Positions 25,805-35,883 of a DNA stretch of 64,000 nucleotides are shown in pieces. Source of the stretch: Palsa-1150 sp964531095 (GTDB taxonomy: Bacteria; Myxococcota_A; Polyangia; Polyangiales; Polyangiaceae). The notes under the pieces were generated by a model. That model saw nothing but the letters and a program-made list of their open reading frames with translations, was not told the origin of the DNA and made no database searches. The stretch is from contig CAZHED010000001.1 of the NCBI GenBank assembly GCA_964531095.1, forward strand, positions 1-64,000, in the 5' to 3' direction. A program made the translations under genes and the position numbers. Within the stretch, counting starts at the first letter, position 1. Every line of letters begins with the position of its first letter.

Positions 25805-26095
25805 ATGCAGCCCACCGACACGACAATCGAGATCCTGAAGGGCATCCGCGACGAAGTGAAAGGCGTTTGCGCGAAGATTGGCGAAACGAACGACCGTCTT
25901 GACCAGACCAACGACCGTCTCGGCCGTCTCGAGCGCCGGCAGGCCGACAGCGAGATCCGTCTCGCCACCGAGATCGTCGCCGTGGCCGACGCGGTACGCG
26001 ATGTGCGCGATCTTCTGCGCGACGATCGCGGGCTGCGTAGCCGCGTCGACGACCACGAGCGGCGCCTGACCTCCATCGAGCTAGCGAGGGGTTGA
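25805..26095 (+). CDS. Coiled-coil protein, tandem copy 1
   Basis: A 96-residue, mostly charged protein with a heptad-like pattern (IEILKGIRDEVKGV...TNDRLDQTNDRLGRLERRQADSEIRLATEIVAV). It should form a long coiled coil, with no signal or membrane segment. AAGGAAG precedes the ATG at 25805. It is a clear paralogue of the next gene, which starts three bases after its stop. The family and partner are unknown. Confidence 0.7.
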   Translation: MQPTDTTIEILKGIRDEVKGVCAKIGETNDRLDQTNDRLGRLERRQADSEIRLATEIVAVADAVRDVRDLLRDDRGLRSRVDDHERRLTSIELARG

Positions 26096-26097
26096 GC

Positions 26098-26418
26098 GTG
26101 GCCCCGACCGACCTGACGATCGAGATCCTCAGAGGCATTCGCGACGAGGTGAAGGGCGTCCGCGAGGAAGTGAACGGCGTTCGCGACGAGGTGAAGGTAT
26201 TTCGCGAGGAGGTCCGCGGGCAGCTCGGAGAAACGAACGCCCGGCTGGACCGTCTCGAGCGACGGCAGGCCGATACCGAGATTCGCCTGTCGACCGAGCT
26301 GGTCGCCGTGGTCGATGCCGTACGTGACGTTCGCGATCTCCTGCGCGAGGATCGCGCGCTGCACGACCGCGTCGATGACCACGAGCGTCGTCTGGCCGCC
26401 GTCGAACGGCGCGTGTGA
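26098..26418 (+). CDS. Coiled-coil protein, tandem copy 2
   Basis: A 106-residue paralogue of the preceding gene: both begin MxPTDxTIEIL and share RLERRQADxEIRLxTE, AVRDVRDLLRxDR and RVDDHERRL. This copy has an extra run VKGVREEVNGVRDEVKVFREEV, i.e. internally repeated heptads. The GTG at 26098 aligns with the start of copy 1 and follows GAGGGG; a TTG at 26092 is also possible. It ends at the stop of the convergent membrane protein gene. Confidence 0.7.
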   Translation: MAPTDLTIEILRGIRDEVKGVREEVNGVRDEVKVFREEVRGQLGETNARLDRLERRQADTEIRLSTELVAVVDAVRDVRDLLREDRALHDRVDDHERRLAAVERRV

Positions 26419-26419
26419 C

Positions 26420-27694
26420 TCACCGCTCCACCACCTTCGGACAGTCCTGGCTCGGCGGCTGCCCCGTCCGCTTCCCTACGTCGGCGCTCTCCGGTGCCCC
26501 CCATGCCGCGATGAGCGCGAAATGCTCGAACGAGCACGGCGTGATCGTCGCGCCGGCCACGCCGCGCGCCCGCATGTCCAGCCCGCGTGCCACCTGCGCG
26601 TCGCGCCGCTCCGATTCGCTGCGTCCGGGCGATGCGGCCCACCTCGGCGGCAGAACCGCAACCCACGCGATTGCCGCTGCCGCGCCCGCGGCCATCCGCG
26701 ACGTCTTCGTCCACCCTTGGGCAAGGACGGACAACGCATCGACCCCCATTCCCGCCCCGATCCACCAGAGCGCGGCGAGTGCCCGGGCGGGGTGGTGCGT
26801 GGGGGCGCCATCTTGCACGTCTCCCCAGACGAGGAACGCGAGGATGGCGCCCGAAACGGCCGCGGCCCACGCCCAGCGAACGCGCAGCGCCGCGCTGCCC
26901 ACGATCCCGATCGCGCCCATGATGCCCAGTGCCGCGATTTCGGGCGTCTCGAGTGCCAGCGCTCGCGGATAGCCGAGGAGCTTGTCTCGCAGCGGGATGT
27001 CCGCCGCGCCGATGGTGTGCCGGAACGCGGTGACGCGCGCGACGAAGTGCAGGGCGCTCCCGTGCGCGTGGGCATTCCACGCCATCCACGCCAGCGGACC
27101 GACCACCGCGACGAGCGCGCACGCGCATTCCCGACCCCGCCCGCGATTGCCCCCGCGGAGCGCGCGCCACGCGCAGACGGCGGCCAGCGCCGCACACGCC
27201 GGCCACGCTTCGTAGCGCGAGAGCGACGCGGACCATAGCGCCGCTGCGGCCCATGGCCCCGCCGCCGCGTGTCCCATCGCGATGGCGGCGGCCGCGACCA
27301 GCGCGCCCGTCCATCCCTCAGGAACGGTCGCGACCCCGAGCCATGCGTTCCACGGCATCGCCATCGCGATGAACGTTGCGATCGCCGCCGCCGCACGCGG
27401 GACGGACACGGAGCGCATCGCGACGTAGGGAGCGACGACGCTCGCCGCGCCGAGAGCTACCGCGACGGACCGGGCCACGCCGAGCGATCTCCCTGCGATC
27501 TCCATGGCGCACCCTTCGACCCAGAACGGAAACGGGAGCCAGCTGGTACCGCTCGGGTCGATCCGCGGCGCATGCGCGAACTGTTCTGCAATCACCGTCC
27601 GCGCGTAGTCGTCATCGGACACGTGCGAGAAGCCGCTGTGCAGCACCCACGCACCGACCACGAGCTTGATCGCAAAGAGCGCCGCCGCATCCAT
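26420..27694 (-). CDS. Multi-pass membrane glycosyltransferase-like protein
   Basis: A 424-residue protein with about eight to ten hydrophobic helices. The N-terminus places SHVSDDDYARTVIAEQFAH just after the first membrane segment, like the catalytic acidic loop of the PMT/ArnT (GT39/GT83) superfamily that uses polyprenyl-phosphate sugars. WLPFPFWVEG follows. The C-terminal third is a soluble tail. The ATG at 27694 gives the first membrane helix at the very N-terminus; longer readings add basic non-membrane sequence overlapping the divergent cysH-like gene. The sugar and acceptor are unknown. Confidence 0.7.
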   Translation of the reverse strand: MDAAALFAIKLVVGAWVLHSGFSHVSDDDYARTVIAEQFAHAPRIDPSGTSWLPFPFWVEGCAMEIAGRSLGVARSVAVALGAASVVAPYVAMRSVSVPRAAAAIATFIAMAMPWNAWLGVATVPEGWTGALVAAAAIAMGHAAAGPWAAAALWSASLSRYEAWPACAALAAVCAWRALRGGNRGRGRECACALVAVVGPLAWMAWNAHAHGSALHFVARVTAFRHTIGAADIPLRDKLLGYPRALALETPEIAALGIMGAIGIVGSAALRVRWAWAAAVSGAILAFLVWGDVQDGAPTHHPARALAALWWIGAGMGVDALSVLAQGWTKTSRMAAGAAAAIAWVAVLPPRWAASPGRSESERRDAQVARGLDMRARGVAGATITPCSFEHFALIAAWGAPESADVGKRTGQPPSQDCPKVVER

Positions 27695-27806
27695 GGCGCA
27701 GCCCCTCGACCGGTCACCGCGCGCGAGGGCAGTCGGTCGCTTTGCGGGTCGGACACCCGGAGCTGAGGTGACACCGTGCACCGGCACACTATGCTCGTCT
27801 TTGCCG

Positions 27807-28826
27807 ATGCACATCACGATGGTTAAGAAGCGCCTCGCGAACGGGGAGACGTGCCGCAAGTGCGCCCAGGCCGAAGAGCTCCTGAAGAGTCGGGGCCTCT
27901 GGAATCGGATCGACGAAGTCGTCTGGGCGGACGAGGCCGATCCCGCGTCGCCCGGCATGCAGCTCGGCGCCCGCCACGGAGTGAGCGTCGCGCCGTTCTT
28001 CGTCGTTCGTGACGACGGCGGATCCCCGGTCATTTACGAGAGCGTCCTCAAGCTGATCCAGGAGCGGCTCGCCGCCGCGCCGGCCTCCGCCCAACATTCG
28101 GTGCCCAACGGAGTGGACGTCGAGGCCGCCGCGCGCACGCTTTCCGACAGGCACCCGTCCGAAGTATTGCGCTGGGGGCTCGAGCGCTGGGGAATGTCTC
28201 TCGGGATCGCCTTCAGCGGCGCGGAAGACGTCGCGGTCGTTCACATGGCGAGCGAGACGGGCCTCCCGTTCTCGGTCTTTTGCCTCGACACGGGCCGGCT
28301 GCACCCGGAGACCTACCGGTTCATCGACGCGGTTCGCAGGCGGTACGGCGTCGAGATCGACCTGATGGCGCCCGAAGCCCCCAAGCTCGAGGCCTTCGTC
28401 AAACGAAAGGGGCTCTTCAGCTTTTACGAGGACGGGCACGGGGAATGCTGTGAAGTTCGGAAGGTCGAGCCCCTGCGCCGGGTGCTCGGAACCCTCCGCG
28501 CCTGGGCAACCGGCCAGCGCCGCGATCAAAGCCCGTCGACGCGGTCCGCGATCGCGGTCGTCGAGCGCGACCGCACGTTCTCCGGCTTGTCTGGCGAGCC
28601 GCTCGTCAAGCTCAACCCCCTCGCCGGGTGGACGTCGGGACAAGTCTGGCAATACATCCGGGAAAACGGAGTTCCTTTCAACGCGCTCCACGAACGCGGG
28701 TTCATCTCGATCGGCTGCGAGCCTTGCACGCGGCCGACGCTGCCGGGCGAGCACGAACGCGCGGGCCGCTGGTGGTGGGAGGACGCGACCAAGCGAGAGT
28801 GCGGCCTGCACATGCGTCCTTCGTAG
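27807..28826 (+). CDS. cysH: Phosphoadenylyl/adenylyl-sulfate reductase with N-terminal thioredoxin-like domain
   Basis: A 339-residue protein. Residues 1-90 resemble a thioredoxin-fold domain with CxxC (GETCRKCAQAEELL) and a cis-Pro-like SVAPFFVV. The rest is the PAPS/APS reductase: the PP-loop region IAFSGAEDVAVVH, the four Cys that bind the APS-type [4Fe-4S] cluster (GECCEV and GCEPC), and the C-terminal ECGLH with the catalytic Cys. It reduces activated sulfate to sulfite in sulfur assimilation. The fused N-terminus may supply electrons. The ATG at 27807 is chosen because it opens the thioredoxin-like domain. The stop lies in an inverted repeat. Confidence 0.85.
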   Translation: MHITMVKKRLANGETCRKCAQAEELLKSRGLWNRIDEVVWADEADPASPGMQLGARHGVSVAPFFVVRDDGGSPVIYESVLKLIQERLAAAPASAQHSVPNGVDVEAAARTLSDRHPSEVLRWGLERWGMSLGIAFSGAEDVAVVHMASETGLPFSVFCLDTGRLHPETYRFIDAVRRRYGVEIDLMAPEAPKLEAFVKRKGLFSFYEDGHGECCEVRKVEPLRRVLGTLRAWATGQRRDQSPSTRSAIAVVERDRTFSGLSGEPLVKLNPLAGWTSGQVWQYIRENGVPFNALHERGFISIGCEPCTRPTLPGEHERAGRWWWEDATKRECGLHMRPS

Positions 28827-29060
28827 AGGGCGTGCTTTTCGCCGATCCCTTCGCGATGCCGGCGTCGGCTCGCTGCGGCGTACATAAAGTACGCCTCGCT
28901 CGGCCTCCTTGGCCTCGCTCGGTCTCGACGAAAATCACGCCCTCTACGGCGTGGGTGGGCTTGGACGTACATAAAGTGCGCGCCTCGGCTCGGCCGTCGC
29001 TCGGCCTCGGCTCGGCCTCGGCTCGGCCTCCGGCCTCGACGACGATCACGCCTTCTACGG
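28822..29060. repeat. Inverted and direct repeats downstream of cysH
   Basis: Arms at 28822-28845 and 28925-28948 (24 bases, 22 complementary) form a large hairpin beginning with the cysH stop codon. The right arm recurs as a direct copy at 29036-29060, and each copy is preceded at some distance by CGTACATAAAGT (28878 and 28966). Between them are runs of the hexamer-like CTCGGC. The element resembles a small non-coding repeat (MITE- or REP-like) rather than a gene; it may also terminate cysH and secG. Confidence 0.65.
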
Positions 29061-29414
29061 GCTTGGGGGTGCGGAGTCGGTGGGCGCGGCGGACGGTTTG
29101 GGCTTCGCCGCCTTCACGCGCGTGCCTTCGTTGCCCTTGCCCTTGCGCTGCTCTTCGACGATGCGAGCCTTGAGCTCGCGGTCGCCGGACGACGATACGT
29201 ACGCGAGCGATACGCTGGTCAGCATGAAGATGCCCGCGCACACGGCCGTTGCTCGGGTCAAGATGTTACCCGCCCCTCGCCCTCCGAAGACCTGCTGCGC
29301 GCCGCCGCCGAACGCCGCGCCCATTCCCCCCCCCTTGCCCTGCTGCAACAGCACGACCAGCATGAGGAACATGCATACGAAGATGTGGACGATCTGAAGC
29401 AGGGTCGTGAGCAT
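29055..29414 (-). CDS. secG: Preprotein translocase subunit SecG
   Basis: A 119-residue inner-membrane protein of the SecYEG channel. It has two hydrophobic helices (LLQIVHIFVCMFLMLVVLLQ and TAVCAGIFMLTSVSLAYV) joined by the conserved loop QGKGGGMGAAFGGG. A Lys/Ala/Pro-rich cytoplasmic tail of about 40 residues makes it longer than the E. coli protein, as is common in this phylum. It is the last gene of the gap-pgk-tpiA-secG series, 12 bases after tpiA. Confidence 0.93.
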   Translation of the reverse strand: MLTTLLQIVHIFVCMFLMLVVLLQQGKGGGMGAAFGGGAQQVFGGRGAGNILTRATAVCAGIFMLTSVSLAYVSSSGDRELKARIVEEQRKGKGNEGTRVKAAKPKPSAAPTDSAPPSP

Positions 29415-29426
29415 GGGTCAGCCTGG

Positions 29427-30200
29427 TCAGCGTTGTGCGAGCACTTCGGCGCTGCGCGCGATCGCGATGAAAGATGTCGCGTCGAGGCTTGCCCCGCCCA
29501 CGAGCGCCCCGTCCACGTCGGGGGACTCGAACATCCCGCGGGCGTTGTCCGCTTTGACCGAACCGCCGTAGAGCACGCGCGTGCGCGTCGCCAGTGCGGC
29601 CGATTTTTCGCCGAGCCATCGGCGGATGGCCTCGTGCACTTGCTGCGCTTCGGCTGGCCCCGCATTCTTCCCGGTGCCGATCGCCCAGACGGGCTCGTAC
29701 GCGATCGCCACTTCACGTTCGCTCGCGGCGATTGCCCCGAGGCATGCCCGCACCTGTCGCTCGACCACTTCGAGCGTGCGGCCCGCCTCACGCTCCGCCA
29801 GCGTTTCGCCGACGCATACGATGGGGAGTAGCCCGCTCTTCAGGGCCGCGACGACTTTGTCCGCAACGAAGGCGTCGCTCTCTCCGAAGAGCTGCCGTCG
29901 CTCGCTATGGCCCACGATCACCCAGGCGCATCCCGCCTCGACGAGCATCGGCGCGCTCACCTCGCCCGTGAAGGCGCCGGAGTCCTTGGGGTAGAGGTTC
30001 TGCGCGGCGACCTGCACGCGGCTGCCGTCGCACTCATGCGCGCACGCTGCGAGCGCGGTGAATGGCGGCGCGACGACGAGGTCGACCCGAGGCACTTCCG
30101 CCGCGAGGCGCACGACCGTCGTCGCCAGAACCACGCCCGACGGCCCTCCGTTGTGCATCTTCCAGTTGCCCGCCACGAGCGGACGCCGCGACGGGTTCAC
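29427..30200 (-). CDS. tpiA: Triosephosphate isomerase
   Basis: A 257-residue TIM barrel interconverting dihydroxyacetone phosphate and glyceraldehyde 3-phosphate. Visible are GNWKMH (Asn and Lys of the active site), VGHSERR (catalytic His), AYEPVWAIGTGK (catalytic Glu and loop 6) and YGGSV for phosphate binding. The length is standard. The ATG overlaps the stop of pgk by four bases, so the two are coupled. Confidence 0.97.
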   Translation of the reverse strand: MNPSRRPLVAGNWKMHNGGPSGVVLATTVVRLAAEVPRVDLVVAPPFTALAACAHECDGSRVQVAAQNLYPKDSGAFTGEVSAPMLVEAGCAWVIVGHSERRQLFGESDAFVADKVVAALKSGLLPIVCVGETLAEREAGRTLEVVERQVRACLGAIAASEREVAIAYEPVWAIGTGKNAGPAEAQQVHEAIRRWLGEKSAALATRTRVLYGGSVKADNARGMFESPDVDGALVGGASLDATSFIAIARSAEVLAQR

Positions 30201-31405
30201 GTCGCACCCGACCGGAGCACTTCGATTCCGGGCAGCTTCTTGCCCTCGACCAGCTCGAGCGAGGCGCCTCCTCCGGTCGAGATGTGCTTCATCTTCTTCG
30301 AGATAGCCTCGCCGGCCACATACACGGCCGCGGCGCTGTCGCCGCCGCCGACGACGGTGAATGCAGGTGAGTCGGCCATTGCGCGCGCGATGGCGAACGT
30401 TCCGTTCGCGAATGGTGCCTTCTCGAAGAGGCCCATCGGCCCGTTCCAGAAGACAGTCTTCGCGCCGGACAGCCGCCGGGTGAACTCACGGATGCTGGCA
30501 GGTCCGATGTCGAGCGCCATTTTGCCCGGCGGGATCGCGCCCACGCCCACCGTTTCGCCGGCGCTCGCCTCCGTGCTGGCCGCAACGACGACATCGACGG
30601 GGAGAACCAGATCGACCCCCTTCTCGCGTGCCTTGTCGAGGAGCGTCCGCGCCAGAGCCAGCTTGTCGGTCTCGACGAGCGAGCTCTGCATGTTGTGGTC
30701 GCGTGCGGCGAGGAACGTATTCGCCATCGCCCCGCCGATCAGGAGCGCGTTGACCCGCTCGAGCAGCGACTCGACGACGGCGATCTTGTCGCTCACTTTT
30801 GCGCCGCCGAGGATCGCGACGAACGGCTTCTCCGGATCGGTCACCACTTTGCCGAGGCAGGCGATCTCCTTTTCGAGCAAAAAACCGCACCCGCGGTCGC
30901 GATAGAGCTTGGCAAGCCCGTGCACGCTCGCGTGCGCGCGATGGACCGAACCGAACGCGTCGTCCACGTACACGTCGGCGAGCTCGGCGAGCTGCCGGCA
31001 GAACCCCTCGTCGTCCTTCTCCTCCTCCGGATGGAATCGAAGGTTCTCGAGCAGGCACGCCTGGCCTGCCCGAAGATCGAAGACGACCTTCTTGGCCGCG
31101 TCGCCCACGCAGTCTTCGGGCAGGGCCACGTCTTGCCCAAGGAGCTCGGCCAAGCGCAGGGCACACGGCTCGAGCGAGTACTTCGCGTCGCGCCCTTTCT
31201 TCGGCCGGCCGAGGTGGCTCGCGCACACGAGGCGAGCGCCCCGCTCGAGCGCATGCTTGATGGTCGGGAGCGCCTCGCGGATTCGCGAGTCGTCGGTGAT
31301 GGTCGAGCCGTCGAGCGGTACGTTGAAATCGACGCGAAGAAAGACGCGCTTGTTCTCGATCGGCAGCTCGCGGATCGAGCGGATCCCCTGCAGCGGGTTG
31401 CTCAT
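30197..31405 (-). CDS. pgk: Phosphoglycerate kinase
   Basis: A 402-residue glycolytic kinase making ATP from 1,3-bisphosphoglycerate. The signature RVFLRVDFNVPLDG, the substrate-binding ASHLGRPKKG, the hinge region and the nucleotide motif VGGGDSAAAVY are present. The start codon lies 13 bases after the gap stop. The stop overlaps tpiA. The length is normal. Confidence 0.97.
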   Translation of the reverse strand: MSNPLQGIRSIRELPIENKRVFLRVDFNVPLDGSTITDDSRIREALPTIKHALERGARLVCASHLGRPKKGRDAKYSLEPCALRLAELLGQDVALPEDCVGDAAKKVVFDLRAGQACLLENLRFHPEEEKDDEGFCRQLAELADVYVDDAFGSVHRAHASVHGLAKLYRDRGCGFLLEKEIACLGKVVTDPEKPFVAILGGAKVSDKIAVVESLLERVNALLIGGAMANTFLAARDHNMQSSLVETDKLALARTLLDKAREKGVDLVLPVDVVVAASTEASAGETVGVGAIPPGKMALDIGPASIREFTRRLSGAKTVFWNGPMGLFEKAPFANGTFAIARAMADSPAFTVVGGGDSAAAVYVAGEAISKKMKHISTGGGASLELVEGKKLPGIEVLRSGAT

Positions 31406-31418
31406 CGTCCAGCGCCTT

Positions 31419-32435
31419 TCAGAGCTTCGCGGCGACGAGCTGCGTCAGCTCGACCATTCGGTTCGAAAAGCCCCACTCGTTGTCGTACCAGGAGAAGACT
31501 TTGGCGAACCGGTCGCCGATGACCTGCGTGATCGTCGAGTCGAAGATCGACGAGTGCGGGTCGCCGATGAAGTCGCCCGACACCAGCGGGATGTCGACGT
31601 AGTCCAGGATCCCCTTCATCGCCGTTTCGGCGGCCTTCTTCATCGCCGCGTTGATCCCGTCCCGGGTGACCGGCTTGTCGGTCTCCAGCGTCAGGTCGAC
31701 GATGCTCACGTCCATCGTTGGAACGCGCATCGACTGGCCATCGAACTTGCCCTTGAGGGCGGGAATGACCTCGGACAACGCCTTTGCGGCGCCCGTGGTC
31801 GACGGGATCATGTTTACGGCCGCCGCGCGCGCGCGCCGGAGGTCACCCTTGCGGTGCGGGATGTCGAGCACGGCCTGATCGTTCGTGTAGGAGTGGATCG
31901 TCGTCATCAGACCGCGCTGGATGCCGAAGTTGTCGAGCAGCACTTTGGCGACGGGCGCGAGACAGTTCGTCGTGCACGAACCGCACGAGATGATCGTGTG
32001 CTTGCCCGCGTCGTAGGCTTCGGTGTTCACGCCGAGGACGATCGTCGCGTCTTGTCCCTTCGCGGGCGCGCTGATGATCACCTTCTTGGCGCCCGCTTGC
32101 AGGTGCGCCACCGCCTTCTCCCGGTCGGTGAACAAGCCGGTGCACTCGAGCACCACGTCGACCCCGAGCTCCTTCCACGGCAGCTTGGCGGGGTCCTTCT
32201 CGGCCACGACCTTCGGCTTGGAAAAGCCGAAATCGATCGCCCCTTCGAGCGCCTTCGAGGGGTGCGCCGCGCGGCCGTGCACGCTGTCGAAGTTGTACAG
32301 GTGCGCGAGCGTCTTGGCGTCGGTCAGATCGTTGATCGCGACGAGATCGAGGTCTTTCACGTTGCGTTCCGCGATCGCGCGGACGATGCAGCGACCGATG
32401 CGACCGAAGCCATTGATGGCGATCTTCGTGGCCAT
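31419..32435 (-). CDS. gap: Glyceraldehyde-3-phosphate dehydrogenase
   Basis: A 338-residue NAD-dependent enzyme. KIAINGFGRIGR is the dinucleotide-binding start, SCGSCTTNCLAPVAKVL holds the catalytic Cys, and WYDNEWGFSNRMVEL closes the protein. AGGAGG is nine bases upstream of the ATG at 32435 and fixes the start; the frame is open further upstream but without a site. It heads the gap-pgk-tpiA-secG transcript. Confidence 0.97.
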   Translation of the reverse strand: MATKIAINGFGRIGRCIVRAIAERNVKDLDLVAINDLTDAKTLAHLYNFDSVHGRAAHPSKALEGAIDFGFSKPKVVAEKDPAKLPWKELGVDVVLECTGLFTDREKAVAHLQAGAKKVIISAPAKGQDATIVLGVNTEAYDAGKHTIISCGSCTTNCLAPVAKVLLDNFGIQRGLMTTIHSYTNDQAVLDIPHRKGDLRRARAAAVNMIPSTTGAAKALSEVIPALKGKFDGQSMRVPTMDVSIVDLTLETDKPVTRDGINAAMKKAAETAMKGILDYVDIPLVSGDFIGDPHSSIFDSTITQVIGDRFAKVFSWYDNEWGFSNRMVELTQLVAAKL

Positions 32436-32623
32436 TTTCGAATGCCTCCTCAGCAGGTTTGCGACACGCCGCGGCGGAGCTGCCCGCGTGGCGTCTGCTC
32501 GGAGGCGGGAACGTAGTCCCACGCCCACGGGAGGGCAAGGTCAGCGCGCTTCGATGTCCGAGTGTTTCGGTGGGGTTACGAAGGTCATGCGCGGTTCCAC
32601 CAGACTAAACGGACGCCGCCCTT

Positions 32624-34576
<1,953 letters not shown>

Positions 34577-34742
34577 GTCGACCTCGGTGGATTTCGCACC
34601 CCTCGGCGGCGGATGGCCCGAGCGATGCCTCTCGGCTTGAACAACTGACTACCTATGATGCGTAACATCGACGTCACGTCGCAGCCAGGTGGCCTCCCCA
34701 ATTTCTAGCATTTTGCCGCAACGCCATCTCGTGCCGCCTGTC

Positions 34743-34809
34743 GCCCACGGTCTCGCCTAAGGTCTTCCGCCCACGGTCTCGCCTAAGGTCTTCCGCCCAC
34801 GGTCTCGCC
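34743..34809. repeat. 26-bp direct repeat, 2.6 copies
   Basis: A 26-base unit beginning GCCCACGGTCTCGCC is repeated perfectly at 34743-34768 and 34769-34794, with its first 15 bases again at 34795-34809. Related GTCTCGCCC fragments continue to 34857. It lies between tilS and ftsH. Confidence 0.85.
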
Positions 34810-34853
34810 CGACGCCTCACAGACGGCCTCGCCCACTCTCACCCTCGGTCTCG

Positions 34854-34901
34854 CCCGATGACCCGAAAAACGGGCGGCCCCCCCGATGACCCGAAAAACG
34901 G
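34854..34901. repeat. 20-bp direct repeat, two copies
   Basis: CCCGATGACCCGAAAAACGG occurs at 34854-34873 and 34882-34901. Each copy contains CCGAAAAACGG, a tiny hairpin with an A5 loop. It lies just beyond the tilS stop and may act as a terminator or just be a local duplication. Confidence 0.8.
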
Positions 34902-34942
34902 CCAGTCGTGGGGGCAGAGTGCCCGCTCGCCCACCAGTCACG

Positions 34943-35644
34943 TCACGGCGTTTTTCTACCCTGCGACATTTCGTCGGCCAGACGGCAGAGGTGCTCGACG
35001 ATCCTGGGGCTGAGTCGCTCCAGTGCCGGGACGAGCTCGTGGCGGACGCGCGTGCGCAAAAAGCGGGGGTCGCGGTTCGAAGGATCGACGGTGTAGGCGA
35101 GATGATGGCGGGCGATGTGTGCGTCCACGTCTGCGCGACGTGCTCGGTACAGGGGACGGATGCGGATGCCGTCGCATGGCGGCAGCACCCCGAGGCCACG
35201 TGCCCCTGTCCCACGGAGCAGCCGGATGAGCACCGTCTCGGCGCGGTCGTCCGCGTGATGGCCGGTCGCGATGCGGCCAGCCCCCGCAGCTGCGGCAGCC
35301 GCCAGCAGCGCCTGCCATCGGGCGGTCCGCGCGCGCGCCTGGAGGTTTCCGCCGGGCGCGACGGCCACGCGGGTCCGCCCGAAGGGCACGTCGAGGGCTC
35401 GTGCGAATGCCTCGGCGAGATCGAGCTCGGCCGCCGCTTCGGCGCGCAAGCTGTGGTCGACGCCGTGCGCGAACAGACCGAAACCGAGGCGGCCGCGAAG
35501 GAGCGCCAACACATGGAGCATGGCCATCGAGTCGGGACCGCCGCTCACCGCGGCCAGCACGATGGTCCCGCGGGGCACGAGGCCGTCGTCGCGTAGCGCG
35601 GCGCGCACCAGCGTAATGAGCGTGGGTGGATGGGTGCGCGGCAT
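34943..35644 (-). CDS. tilS: tRNA(Ile)-lysidine synthetase, short form
   Basis: A 233-residue N-type PP-loop ATPase. LAAVSGGPDSMAMLHVLALL is the ATP-binding loop, HGVDHSLRAEA, RARTARW and ATGHHADDRAETVL are TilS signatures. It converts C34 of tRNA-Ile2 to lysidine so that AUA is read correctly. It has only the catalytic domain; the C-terminal domains of the longer E. coli-type enzyme are absent, as in some compact homologues. Confidence 0.93.
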   Translation of the reverse strand: MPRTHPPTLITLVRAALRDDGLVPRGTIVLAAVSGGPDSMAMLHVLALLRGRLGFGLFAHGVDHSLRAEAAAELDLAEAFARALDVPFGRTRVAVAPGGNLQARARTARWQALLAAAAAAGAGRIATGHHADDRAETVLIRLLRGTGARGLGVLPPCDGIRIRPLYRARRADVDAHIARHHLAYTVDPSNRDPRFLRTRVRHELVPALERLSPRIVEHLCRLADEMSQGRKTP

Positions 35645-35673
35645 GAGGATGCCCGGTTCACTTCCTCACGAGG

Positions 35674-35883
35674 CTACGGATCGCCAAGCTCGAACTCCTT
35701 GCAGAAGACGATCTCGGCCTGGTCGAGCGCTTCGCGCCGCGGCGCCGGGGGATAGCCGAGCGAGCAGCGCAGCCCCTGGTCTCGCGCGACGTGCTCCGCG
35801 GCGTGCGCGCAATCTTCGCAGGCGAAGCGCAGAACGAAGGCGGAGGCCTCTCGACGCAAGCGGTCGTCGACGGGGGTGATCAC
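35674..35883 (-). CDS. Small CxxC protein, function unknown
   Basis: A 69-residue protein starting with GTG at 35883, overlapping the stop of the RNA methyltransferase gene by four bases (GTGA), a strong sign of translational coupling. It contains FACEDCAHAAEHVARDQGLRC, a CxxC with a third Cys, and ends in EIVFCKEFELGDP. The spacing could bind a metal. The family is not recognised. Confidence 0.6.
   Translation of the reverse strand: MITPVDDRLRREASAFVLRFACEDCAHAAEHVARDQGLRCSLGYPPAPRREALDQAEIVFCKEFELGDP

Larger units (their letters stand above)
34577..34942. other. Gene-free spacer between tilS and ftsH
   Basis: These 366 bases carry no credible gene. They hold the ftsH leader, AT-richer around 34630-34710 (TGACTACCTATGATGCG, TTTCTAGCATTTTG), which is where its promoter should lie, and the short repeats listed separately. 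Confidence 0.6.

Noticed and set aside
26420..28033. N-terminal extension of the PMT-like protein beyond 27694
   Set aside because: The extra residues are not membrane-like and overlap the well-supported divergent reductase gene.
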